From the NCBI GenBank assembly GCA_021018815.1, contig JAITYX010000104.1:891501-955500 (forward strand): a stretch of DNA of 64,000 bases, read 5' to 3'. Below, one piece after another: positions 1 to 10,502 of the stretch. The position numbers were made by a program, and so were the translations under genes. How positions within the stretch are numbered: the first letter of the stretch is position 1; each line of letters starts with the position of its first letter. The notes beneath the pieces are model-generated. The model made no database searches. It saw only the letters and a program-made list of their open reading frames with translations, and was not told where the DNA came from. This DNA is from Talinum fruticosum (taxonomy: Eukaryota; Streptophyta; Magnoliopsida; Caryophyllales; Talinaceae).

Positions 1-44
1 CCAAAATTCATTTTCCTTTGTTTGGTAGGAAGGAAATTAATAAA

Positions 45-525
45 CTTTTCCTAAACCCTAAATCCTAAACCCAATACCCTAAACCCTAAACTCCATACCC
101 TAAACCCTCAACCCTAAACTCCATACCCTAAACCCTAAACCCTAAACTCCATACCCTAAACCCTAAACCCTAAACCCTAAACCCTAAACCTTAAACTCCA
201 AACCCTAAACCGTAAACCACATACCCTAAATCCTAAACTCTAAACCCTAAACCCTAAACCCCATACCCTAAACCCTAAACTCTAAAGCCCATACCCAAAA
301 CCCCATACCCTAAACCCTAAACTCCATACCCTAAACCCTAAACCCCATACGCAAACCCTCAACCCTAAACTCCATACCCTAAACCCTAAACCCTAAACCT
401 TAAACTTCATACCCTCAACCCTAAACTCTAAGGCCCATACCCTATACCATAAGCCCCATACCTTAAACACTAAACCACATGCCCGAAACCCGAAACCCTA
501 AACCCAAAACAAAGGCAACCAATAA
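45..525. repeat. Degenerate interstitial telomere-like repeat (CCCTAAA)
   Basis: About 480 bp of tandem CCCTAAA units mixed with variant words such as ctccata and cccatac. CCCTAAA is the plant (Arabidopsis-type) telomere unit. The C-rich strand reads 5' to 3', as it would at a left chromosome end. However, the array is heavily mutated, starts after non-telomeric sequence and is followed by transposon genes, so I read it as an interstitial array and not a chromosome end. Confidence 0.85.
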
Positions 526-715
526 CGTTTCCTAAAAATCAAATAAAAAAAGAAACCAAAGTTATCCAAAAAGCATGAAAATGCATAAAATCAAAGAAGT
601 GAAACTGCCAAAATACAAAAATACGAGTTTTAACAATATTATCCAAAAAAAAAATGAAAACAGAAACCTAATTCAAAGTTTGTCTTGCCTACATCAAATA
701 CCTAATACCATGAAT

Positions 716-2019
716 TTAAGTTTTGTTCTTCATGAAATTGTCAAGCCAAATCCTACGAAGCTTCTCATTTTTCACTAGAAATCCTTTGCCATGACTTTCA
801 TTTCCATTTAGATAATCAAATGTAGAAGCCAAGAACTCATCTTTGTAACCTTCCATCTTCATGACTTCTTGATAGAGCAACTCAACATTAAGCTTGGATT
901 TGGAGATTTGTTGGAGAGCCATAGCAACTTCACTAAGTCGGTTACCGATTATTTGTATTTCTGGATCAATCTCACGAGCTCTCTTTCGAGTACTCTTTGT
1001 TTCTCGTGGAAAACTAGAAGTGGTTGACTGTTTATCATTCTCTTTCACCGTATGAGCATCACTATCTCCCTTATGTTCAAGATTTGCTTGCTAACTCATG
1101 AGATTGTAGTCGGATGTCATCAAAAGACTTAGCATAGTTTCCTCTAGTAGAATCCTTCCCAACAACAATTGACATTTCATCATATATGTCAATTTTCTTG
1201 TTGAGGTACTTCTTATCGGTTGGATTCTCCTATTTGTGAAACCCAAACAATCAAAATTAAAAACACAATCAAAATCAAATTGCGGGGCAATGCAGGGTGC
1301 GAGGATGTGCGGTGCAATGTGCGAGGGTGTGCGGGATGCGAGTGCAGGGGTTGTGCGAGGTGCAGGGTGCGAGGGGCTGTGCAGGGGCTGTGCAGGGTGT
1401 AGGGTGTGCGGGCGCAGTGCGAGTGAAGGGGCAGCGTTGTGCGGGGTGTGCGAGGGCGGGCGATGCCGTGCGGGCGCGAGTGCGAGGCGATCTTGTGCAA
1501 GTGTGCGAGGTGTTAGGCGAGGGCGGTGAAATTTTGGGGGTGATGAGTGCAAGAAGTTTCTATTGTGCTCATATAGAATGACACAAAGACGAGATAAGAA
1601 AACACCAACCGAAGACACAAAGACGGATAAGAAGTTGTTATTGTGCAAGTACGAGCGATCCAAGTGTAGGCGGGAAAAATAAAATAAAATACCTCAACAT
1701 GTGTGTTGTACACACTAGGAGAAACACGAATCATCTTCATATTTTCATCCCATCCAAAGCCGGACTTGTCTCGAAGTTTGCATATGCTCCCCCATGCATG
1801 TTTCACGGTTCCGAGACGATTCTCAATGTGATCCGATAGGCAATTGACATTGAATTTCCTTGAAATCATATTTGCAGCACCAACAAAAGAGATGGACTTG
1901 AAAGTGTTGTTCGGTCGATTCCCTTCCTTAGCCTTATTGGCAAAAAAATAGAGCAATTCCTTCCGCATTGGCTTCGACCATCGAAATTGTGATTTCTTAT
2001 CCTCGTTAACTTCTTTCAT
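716..2019 (-). pseudogene. Harbinger-associated Myb/SANT-like protein, disrupted
   Basis: The first exon (about 2019-1693) starts at the ATG read from 2019-2017 and encodes a Myb/SANT-like domain with the Trp-rich pattern seen in plant Harbinger partner proteins (FRWSKPMRKELLYFFANKA, then KHAWGSICKLRDKSGFGWD). It ends at a good donor (gag|gtattt) at 1692. A second exon begins near 1216 and encodes YDEMSIVVGKDSTRGNYAKS, then after a frameshift and stops near 1100 the conserved tail ending KLRRIWLDNFMKN at 716. The intron (about 1217-1692) holds a GC-rich minisatellite. In the family this protein helps the transposase bind DNA and enter the nucleus. The frameshift suggests loss of function; an unrecognised extra intron is the alternative. 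Confidence 0.7.
1284..1525. repeat. GC-rich minisatellite of GTGCAGGG/GTGCGAGG words
   Basis: A short block of degenerate tandem words (gtgcagggt, gtgcgaggg, ggggctgtgca) far richer in G and C than its surroundings. It lies inside the intron between the two coding exons of the Myb/SANT-like gene. Open frames across it on both strands are low-complexity shadows (Cys/Gly-rich one way, His/Pro-rich the other). Confidence 0.8.
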
Positions 2020-2419
2020 TTTCCCTTTTCCATGTTGGAGAGTATCCGAGGTAAAAAACAAAATTGCTCCCAAACACACATGAGATGTCAAAACACAAGC
2101 ACAATGGATGTCACCTTTACAAAGTGAATATAAGAACAAATCTAAGATGAATAGAGAATATTAAACGAGTGGTATTTATTGCAAAATCTAATCCTCAAAA
2201 GATACATAAGCATCATCACAGACCTCAAAATGACAAGCATAAGGTATCCATAGCTAAACCTCAAAGTCTCACTATAAAGCTAATAAAGTCACAAAACAAT
2301 TCGATCAATTACATCATGTCCGAGGGCCAAAAGGCTTAGAGAAGGAAGAAGGGGGGAACTAAGGTAAATATATGAAAAGCAACAATAAAAAGGCTATTAT
2401 GAAGCCACAACTAGACAAC

Positions 2420-3707
2420 TCAACGAGCTTGATAGTTTTCCCACATTGCATTTGCTATAGCATCTCTCTTCATTTTCCAAGCTTGGTTTTCTTCTCTCTC
2501 TTCTCTTTGTAAGAGTCTTAATCTATGACTATCACGGAGATCTCTTGATCAAATTCTCTCATAATTTGGTCATTTGGATCGAAGCCCCTAAGAAAGCTGT
2601 GTAACACACAACAAACAAGCACAACTTTTACTTGAGTCTCGAACTCCCAAAATGGCTCCGCATCCAACACACGAAACCTTTTTTTAGCACCCCAAAAGCT
2701 CTTTCTATACTAATTCTCAAGGAAGAATATCTCATGTTGAACAACTCCTTTGCATTCATTGGAAGGGAGTTCTCGTCGAACTCTTTGAGATGATAACGAA
2801 CTTTCTTATATGGGGAAGAAAACCTTTTCGAAGGGCATAACCGGCATCTAGCAAAAAATACTTCCCTACAAAAGTCAAAGTTTTAAAATTCTATGTATTA
2901 TATTCACATAAGAAATAAATCTTATGAATCGGAACTAATTTTCAAGTCAAGCCATACCTTACGGAACACGAAATCCTCTTGAAAGTGTATCATTTAGCAC
3001 TTTAGAATCATGTGCTTGAGCCTACCCAACCAGCTAGCACATATGTGAATTTGAGGTCGTCAAAGGATACGGCGACCAAAACATTTTGGGATAACACACC
3101 TTTTCTATTCCTATACCTATTTTGATCTTCAATTGGCACGGATGCTCGTACATGTGTTCCATTTAAAGCTCCTATACAATCCTCAAACCATGGAAAAAAC
3201 CTAGTGTTGTTTGAGATTTTGGATGGAGTTGAGGAGCTAGGAGGGTTTCACAAAATCCGGATACAAATTTAAGATGGCTCCAAAACTGAATGAAAATAAT
3301 TATGCACAGTCCAAATAGAACGGAAAAATCTCCCGCCAATTGCCCCGAACCTCACATTGTGCCCTATTAAGTGCAAAAACATTAGAAGTCTGCTCTTTTA
3401 CACTCACATGCACCGTGTTTCTAAGAAGACCCCTCTCTTCAATAATTTCGCACAATCTAAAAAAGGCACCCGGTCTCATTCGGATTTGATTAAGGCAATG
3501 AGTGTCCCCACAATACAAAACACTATTGATGTAACTCTCTCTCACAACATATCTATCAACAAGAGGTTGATGTGGGATTTGAGGAACCCTATGTTCATTT
3601 TCAGTTTTCTTTCTCTTATAGTTTCTAAGAAATGCTTTTGTAGCCCCCAAAACAGCCATAGTAACACCAATAAACACAACTTCTTCCTCATTTGATTCAT
3701 TGGCCAT
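2420..3707 (-). pseudogene. PIF/Harbinger DDE transposase, disrupted
   Basis: The N-terminal 135 residues are open from the ATG at 3707 and show the conserved RMRPGAFFRLCEIIEERGLL block. After frame breaks near 3290-3240, the nuclease core is readable: FFPWFEDCIGALNGTHVRAS, then ENQ-type text DQNRYRNRKGVLSQNVLVAV. An intron of about 120 bp (gtatgg...ttgtag, near 2960-2850) follows, then LLDAGYALRKGFLPPY and SIERAFGVLKKGFRV, with the stop at 2420. The second Asp (DAGY) and the Glu (IERAFG) of the DDE triad are present. The first Asp, normally GALDGTH, is Asn because the codon is aat. Stops occur before the core and after GWVGSST. The protein would cut and join DNA in the nucleus; this copy should be inactive. 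Confidence 0.8.
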
Positions 3708-5600
3708 CTAAAAACACAACATAATATTTAATAAGATAAGCAAACACTCATCAAGCCAAAACAAAAAAAAAGCAAAAACAAAAAACAAAAAAGCAAAAAC
3801 CAAAGGCTGAGGGATAATCACAACAAAAATAACTAAATTCACAATTTTCAAGAGAAATAGGCATTAAGCCATCAATTGATAGACACAAATACAAACAGTA
3901 GGAAATTAACACCAATCGAGTCATCAACCAACTCCGAACTATTAGTTTCAGCTAGGAATAATTAGAAATGGTAGGAAATTGACATCAATCAAACAATGTG
4001 GGCTCATGGCTACTGCTCATGAGGTCATGACAACAATTTTTGTTTCCTGAATAAGAGCACAAAATAGTCATTCAGCATCATTACGTTAGTAACATATTCA
4101 CACAGGTCATATAAATTCCGCTAATAAAATGAGTGTAGAATGTCACCTGAAGCGACAAATTCCAAAGGCAGTTGTGATTTCGGGATAACCGATATTGCAA
4201 AGTGCAAGTAGAGAGAAACTGGATCAAGCCAGAAAACTTTGTCAATAACACCCTTAAAAAGTACTACCAAGAAGAAAAGGACATTAACAAATACACCCCA
4301 TCACTCCAAATGAAATGGTATGGTACTCGTGCACCAAAATCAAGAGCAATAATTCAAGGGAATCATAGCCAACACCAAATTCAAGAAATAAATACGAACA
4401 TAAAGCACAATTTCCCAAATTCAAATCTATTACCTCAAATGAAGTCTTGTTCACCAAAGGATTATCACAGAGACGACGAGTAGAAAATATTGCTTGCTAC
4501 GGACCGTATTGAAAGAAGGCCCGATCTAGCAATTCATAAAGTTCCACATCAGGTGAAATTCCTCTTGAAAACATTGCACGAGAGGAAGAGTTTAGCTTCA
4601 GTAAGGAAACCTCTTTTGCACAATCTACTAATGAGAGCATTAAAATCTCTTTTTCACAATCTCGAGGCCCAGGCAATATTTTCGGGAACTAGCAAGTTAT
4701 AGAAAGAAACATACATGCAAATTGATAACTTGTGTAAGCAAACGCAAATGGATCCAATATGCCTAAGGACTTAAACAAAATTGTAATAACGAGATACAAG
4801 GTCAAAATCAGCTTTATGCAATTTGAATGATAAGTTAAAGATTAAAACACATACAATGCATAGGCTCAATCACCTGCACAACCGAGATCTATTCATCCAT
4901 CTTATAATTTCATCTTTTATAGCATCACATCAAAACCGAATACTTCAGACCATAATTATCTCTATGATGCCCACATTTGATTAACTCAAATCCAATCACA
5001 ATAAGACATAATTATCAAACAATGGTAGTCAAAGATTTGGCTAAATCTCCTCAAAATCTGCCCCTCCCTTTCCACGAGACATAGCTTCAATTTTAGCAAA
5101 TTCACAAACCAAACCTTGAACCAAAAACTTAGACGAACTCAATACACAAAAATTTAACCTTATTGTCACTCGAATTTAACATAAAACTGAACTAATTACA
5201 AAAAAATTGAGATCTAAAACTGAAATTTGCAGAAGAAGAAAATGAAAACCTAACTCGAACTCGTTGCTTTTCTCGTCATTCTTTGCTATCTTGCTCTCGC
5301 GCTGTCTCCCTTCTCGCCGTGCTCCTCTTCCTCTTTAAAACCTCCCTTAAACCCTAGATGCTCATGTCCCGAATCCTGTGACGACAATTTTGGTTGAGGG
5401 AAGTGATGGATAAGGCTTCGAGATTGGAGAGAGAGAGAGAGAGTCGAGCAGAGATGGAGACTGGAGAGAGTCGGGCGGGAAGGAGTCTCGAACTAAGAGG
5501 ATGGTGTTTGGAGCAAGGAGTAGCGATGGAGACTGGAGACAGAGAGAAGAGGGAGGTGGACGGAGCGAAGGGAGCGAGCACGAGGGAAAACGCAACTTCC
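3708..5600. other. Harbinger 5' region, no intact gene seen
   Basis: This lies upstream of the transposase start on the minus strand, where such elements carry leader and promoter. Short open frames at 4202-4483 and 4490-4702 have no recognisable domain. A CT/GA-rich stretch around 5270-5570 resembles a plant 5' leader on the minus strand but nothing decisive is visible. Confidence 0.4.
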
Positions 5601-5639
5601 CTCGGCTCCCGAGGGAAAATAATTTCCTCTTTTAGGGGA

Positions 5640-5740
5640 AAATTCATTTTCCACGAAAATGATTTTCTGAAATTTTTGGTACCAAACACATGAAAATCGG
5701 AAAATCATTTTCCGGGAAAATGATTTTCCCCCAACCAAAC
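5640..5740. repeat. Right terminal region with internal palindromes
   Basis: The words aaaatcattttcc and ggaaaatgattttcc alternate here and can fold back on themselves, ending in ccaaccaaacac. Its complement (gtgtttggttgg) resembles the left terminus near 18-30. Taken as the right terminal inverted repeat region of the Harbinger element. Confidence 0.5.
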
Positions 5741-5781
5741 ACACCGAAATAGAGATTCTTGTAGCCTTAGATGACATATCA

Positions 5782-5830
5782 TGTGTGCATGTGTGTGTAT
5801 GTGTGTGTGTGCGTGTGTCTCGTGTGTGTG
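5782..5830. repeat. (TG)n microsatellite
   Basis: Interrupted TG dinucleotide run just outside the Harbinger right end. Confidence 0.8.
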
Positions 5831-6770
5831 TTGAATTTTGAGTAAAATATTGTCATTTAATACTCTAACTATATAAAATAATTAAAGATTAAAACTTTTA
5901 TTGAAATTACTTGATTTAGTTGTGATTTGGAGTCAGAAAATTATGAAAATGTTATCAAAAGTTAAAAATTATAACAAAAAATACGACCTCGTACTAAGGT
6001 TGGCTTGGAAACCATGCCTTTTACTATGATTCTCATAACCATAGTAATAGGTTGGTTGTTTAATATTTAAAAAAAATTCATTAATATATTCAATTTTCAA
6101 TCCACTAAAAATAATTTAGGAAAAAATTTAAATAAATTTCAAATTAAAAGTGTAATGCATATTCGATTAAATAATTTTCCTATCTACTAAAAATCTTTAG
6201 GGAATATAATATTCAAATTAAATTTCCAATCTAATCGATAACAAATTTTCAAAATTGGAGTTATAAAAATTTTGGTAGTTTGGTTATGATAATATTGAAG
6301 ATTTGGATTATTCTCAAAATAGGAGTCATGTTGAGAGTAATAATTTTTACAATTAGGGTTTTAAAAAAACGGAGAATTTCATTGAGTATTTTTAAATTTT
6401 GTATTCATAATTTGGGATGTTGAGAGTGAAGATTTTGAGAATTAGAAATTTGAAAATAATGAAATTGATGAGGTGAAAAACGAAATTAGGCTGTTAAGGT
6501 GAAAAGGAAAAGGCAAACAAATTTGGTTACTTTTACAAACACTGGGGCCCGCCTCTACTAGCTCTACTCTCCCTCCCTTGCTTCTTATGCATGCCCGTGA
6601 CTCAGCTCCCTTGTTTGCTGCACATGTTTGCCCACATCATTTTTTTCCTCTCCTGCCTCTCTCCTCTTCACCATTGCTCCAAGGATTTGCTCCAAACAGC
6701 TCCTCTATTCCACTTCTCCTTCCTCCTATTTTTTTGTGCTTTTCTCTCTCCTTCACCTAAGAGTAACTTT
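5831..6770. other. AT-rich intergenic sequence, nothing recognised
   Basis: AT-rich sequence without long open frames up to about 6570, then a pyrimidine-rich stretch (6560-6760) whose short overlapping frames are Ser/Pro/Leu-rich shadows. No gene supported. Confidence 0.5.
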
Positions 6771-6776
6771 CATTGG

Positions 6777-7341
6777 GTTGCAACTAGACCCGACAAAACC
6801 GACCCGAACCGAATGGGTCAACCCGAACGACCCGAAACCCAAACCAAACCGACATCCGAAAGCAGTTGAACCAATTTTGACCCGAAAATCGAAATGAACC
6901 GACCCGAACCGAACCGACCCGAAATGACCCAAACCGAAACCGACTCGAATGCAAAATGACCCGAATCGAAACCGAACCGAACCCAAAATGACCCAAATCG
7001 AATCGGATCCAAATCGATTTAACTCGAATAAAAGTGACTCAACCCACATTTTTTTATTGGGTCTCTCATAATGGACTTTTGTGCTTATAGTGGTACAATT
7101 TTGAATCGATTTTGATCCAAAAAGTGACCCGATTATGACTAGATCAAAAATTAACCCGAATCGAACCCGAACGAGATTGACCCGAAGTTGACCGAACCGA
7201 AACCGAACGAACCCAAACGAGATCAACCCGAAGTTTACCCGAACCGGACTCGAACAAGATCGACCCGAAGTTAACCCGAATCGAACTAACCCGAACCAAA
7301 CCCGAACCGAATGACCCGATTGTCGGGTATAGTTGCAACTA
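6777..7341. mobile_element. MITE-like element with degenerate GACCCGAA interior
   Basis: The ends are inverted: ttgcaactagacccgaca at 6778-6795 matches the complement of 7321-7338 at 17 of 18 positions. Because gttgcaac is itself palindromic, gttgcaacta is also a direct repeat (6777-6786 and 7332-7341) and could be the target duplication instead. Almost all of the interior is degenerate repetition of gacccgaac-type words, with a unique patch near 7040-7140. There are no coding genes; the 157-codon frame across it is repeat translation (FGSVRFRFGS-like). Confidence 0.65.
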
Positions 7342-7752
7342 AGGTTGTAAGATAGATTACATTTTATCTCGCTCGAAACTCGTTGAACCTTTGAAGTTTA
7401 AACTCAAGCTCAAGCTCGGATGACTCGAGGCTCGAGGCTCGAGCTTGGCTCGATTTATTTTTTATTTGCTGAAAAAGTTTCTAAATTTAAGGTTATAATG
7501 GAAGTTAAATTCTATATTTTTATATTAAATTCGGGAAATAAGGATTTGAATAAAATTTTGGTAATTTTAGAGGTAATTTAATACTTTCCACTCAAGTATT
7601 TTTAAAAAATATAAACTATTTAGTGTAAATCGAGCCAAACCGAGCCAAGCCTTACTGAGTTTGGGCTCGGCTCGAACTCGGTTTGACTCGAGTCCGAGCT
7701 AAGCCCGAACACTCGGTGAACCGACTCGGTTTTGTTACAACCCTAATTGCAA
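7334..7752. mobile_element. MITE-like element with degenerate GCTCGA interior
   Basis: The left end ttgcaactaaggttgtaa (7334-7351) pairs with ttacaaccctaattgcaa (7735-7752) as an 18-bp inverted repeat with two mismatches. Subterminal regions are built from degenerate ggctcgag and actcggt words on both sides of an AT-rich core (7450-7625). It abuts the preceding element and shares its terminal agttgcaact palindrome. Non-coding. Confidence 0.65.
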
Positions 7753-9647
7753 TCATTTGAGCTAGGCTGAGCTCTCTTGAAAACTAAAAGTGATAGGTGT
7801 CATTACATTAAATAAGGTCATTCATTTCATAATAGAACCACGTACTGCATGATGTGCCATGAGATGACAACGTTAAACCATGCAAAATGAGATTTTCCTC
7901 TCCATCTTCTCCACATAATGATACGAAGCAACCCAAAACTACGAGAGCTCTTATGAAGCCATCAAGTATGTGGGGTTGCAAATGATTTATTAGAAAGGAC
8001 ACCTAAGAGATATGGGTGACAATAAATGAATAGGTCTAGATAAATTCCAAGGATTATAGATAGAGGTGAATTAATTCATCACCTCATCATGACCTTTAAC
8101 CTTTATTTTCTCTAAGTAAAATAGGCAATATTAAGAAAAGAAAGAAAGTTATTGGAAAGAATGAAGTTTATACTGTAAGCAACAAAGAGGAAAGAAGAAG
8201 AAATGAAGCCTTCTACAACACCATCAAATTTTGATGTCAAAATATTAAGCAAAGTAAGCTTATTTATTTATTTTCCACCTTTCGAAGTAATCAACTCAAG
8301 GCTTGAAGAAAAGAAACTTTGAGAGGTTGAATTTGGGTATGCTAGCAAGGAGAAGGAAAGAAAGGAGAAGAAAAGACTTGGACATTGAAGTAACGTCGAA
8401 AAGGAACCACAAGAAAAGGAGGGGAAAAGAAAGAAAGGAAGGTGTTTAGGTAAGTAAAGTGAGTAAATTCTTCAATCTTCCTTTTGCTGAAATTTAATTC
8501 AGATTCAATAAATTAAAATCAATTCATGAAAACATGATATTTTAGGCCTAATTGAGATTAATAGAGAGAGCTAATACACTACTTAGAAACTAATCTTATA
8601 GATGTATGCCTAGGTGTGTTTGGTTACTTCTATAATTTGAATAAATTGCGGTTGCATGACCTTAGTATATATTCTGGCTTTTATGTTTAAAATGAAAAAA
8701 GTTTGATTATAATAAATTAAAAGAACAAGCATGAAGAGTCTTAAGAATAAATTAGTTGTCCAACTTTTGCTGCATTTTCTTATTTTTCGTGAATTATTGA
8801 CATGTCGAAATAATTTTAAATTTTTACTATAGATACAGTATAATATTTAGAAAATTACTGTAAAGTTTTATGAATTTTGGATGTCAATATCGTGAGTTAT
8901 GAAATATTGAATAATATGCCCTATATAATACGTGTAGATTGGTTTATGTTTATGAGCTGAATTTGCCTGAGTTAGTTAGTATCCTAGAAGCTTAAAATGA
9001 TTTAATATGATACATGTGCATATTACCATTTAAGTAATTGATTTTAATATTTAAATCCCAAAAATTCGAAAATTAAATGAATGGTTATAATATAATTATG
9101 AGAAAGTTTTCCGTAAATATTTTTAGGATGAGTCTTAAATTTGTACTCAGATTGTGTTCTATTTATATGTAATACTTGAGCTATGGTCATAAAAGCGCTA
9201 TTCATTCTGTGAGGGTTAGTGGAGTTTTGTACTTGTTAACACTTTTAGGCCTCTAGCCTATAGGACTCTTGAGCTTTCTGGGTACTTCTATTCATGGATA
9301 GTCGGGATCTTCTTGTAGTTTTTGGTAGGCCTAATGGAGCTTCGTGTTTGCTCGGGAATCGGTAATTTGGTTTGCAAGGTTGTAAGATCGATCTCGCATG
9401 TGATACATTTGAAATAAGAATTATAAAAGTATAATTAGTTGACTTTGGTAGTGTATTTGTCATTGGTATATGTGTGAATAACTTTTCTATATTAACAAGT
9501 TTTAGTTTCCATCAGACTTGAGTGAGTCCAAAGAACCCGATGGACATAGCTGATATGAAATGACTATGGCTACTTTATAAATCAACTGTAGAATTCCTTA
9601 TCAAAAAATCATTCTTTATCAAAAAATAACTCAATAATAAGACTCAC
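7753..9647. other. Intergenic sequence, nothing recognised
   Basis: Contains a purine-rich tract (about 8110-8450) and AT-rich sequence. Short open frames such as 7808-8002 and 9245-9463 show no domain and no neighbouring gene structure. Confidence 0.4.
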
Positions 9648-9650
9648 GTA

Positions 9651-10499
9651 GGCTATATTTGATTCTTAGGAAATTAGGTAAAAAAATTGAAGTGAAAAAA
9701 ACTGAGGACAAAAAGTTGAAAGAAAGTGATTTTTTTCTCTTGTTTGAATTAAGGAAAATAAAAAAAAAGAAAAAAATTTCTTTTGAATTAAAAAAAGGAA
9801 ACAAGTTCCTCAAAAAGAAAAAAGGAAACAAGATATGATTATATTATTCTTCCTAAATTCCAGTTTCAATTTGTATCCGTCTTCTTCTCCCTCCTTCATA
9901 CCCTTTTCTCTCTCCACTTTGTTCCTTGGAGATTCTATCACTACATCTTTTCCTTCAAATTTTTCTCTCTTCTTCTCTTTATAAAACCTCTGAAACTTTC
10001 TCTCTAGCATTACATCCTTATCTTCATCCCCAAAATAAAATAGATGAGTTATAGGTGAAGCGGACCTTGAAAGTCTTATCTAAAAAAGATATATACTTTA
10101 TCAAAAACCCTATAAAATGTGAAGTTTGAATCGGGGACATTGGCATCGGAATAGAGGTTTTTCGGCGATGCTCCGACAAAGAAGGCATTAAGCTTGAGCT
10201 GAGGTTGTAGAAAATGGTTCGAATCGACCATCTGTTTTATTTGGACCATTGCTTTTGGAGAAAGCATGTGAGTTAGGAAGAGGCTCATAATCGATTTTTG
10301 TCTTGAAGTTTTTTTTTTTTTTCAGATTTTCCTCACATTTTTGTTTGAAAAGTTATATGACTTGTTTTTACTATTTTTTTCCTCCAAATTTTCCTCCCAA
10401 TTTTTTTCTCTATGATTTTCTTCAAACCGAACATGAGAAAGAATATGTCTTCCCTAATTTTTTTCTTTCCACCAAATTTTCTAAGAATCAAACAGAGCC
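9651..10499. mobile_element. Tourist-like MITE with long similar ends
   Basis: The left end ggctatatttgattcttagg matches the complement of the right end (ggctctgtttgattcttaga), and the similarity runs on for about 35 bp. Flanks are gta on the left and tta on the right, compatible with the 3-bp TTA/TAA target of PIF/Harbinger MITEs after one mutation. The interior is non-coding, with poly-T/A tracts near 9731-9830 and 10309-10325. Confidence 0.6.
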
Positions 10500-10502
10500 T
10501 TA

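Larger units (their letters stand above)
1..5745 (-). mobile_element. Decayed PIF/Harbinger DNA transposon
   Basis: Two minus-strand genes typical of plant PIF/Harbinger elements lie together: a DDE transposase (2420-3707) and a Myb/SANT-like partner (716-2019). Candidate termini carry the word tgtttggt in opposite orientations, at about 19-26 on the left and, reverse-complemented, near 5733-5740 on the right, each followed inward by GGAAA-rich sequence. The left end lies too close to the window edge to see a target-site duplication, so both boundaries are approximate. The family normally needs both proteins to move. Here the transposase has stops and a changed catalytic residue, so this copy is inferred to be dead. 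Confidence 0.7.

Noticed and set aside
45..525. A true chromosome end (telomere)
   Set aside because: The array is degenerate, short, preceded by non-telomeric bases and followed by transposon genes.
1220..1663. Cys/Gly-rich and His/Pro-rich proteins of 60-190 residues
   Set aside because: They are translations of the GC-rich minisatellite in several frames and have no domain structure.
6753..7338. A 157-residue protein and overlapping frames rich in Phe/Gly/Ser/Arg
   Set aside because: They are read through the gacccgaa word repeat; composition follows the repeat.
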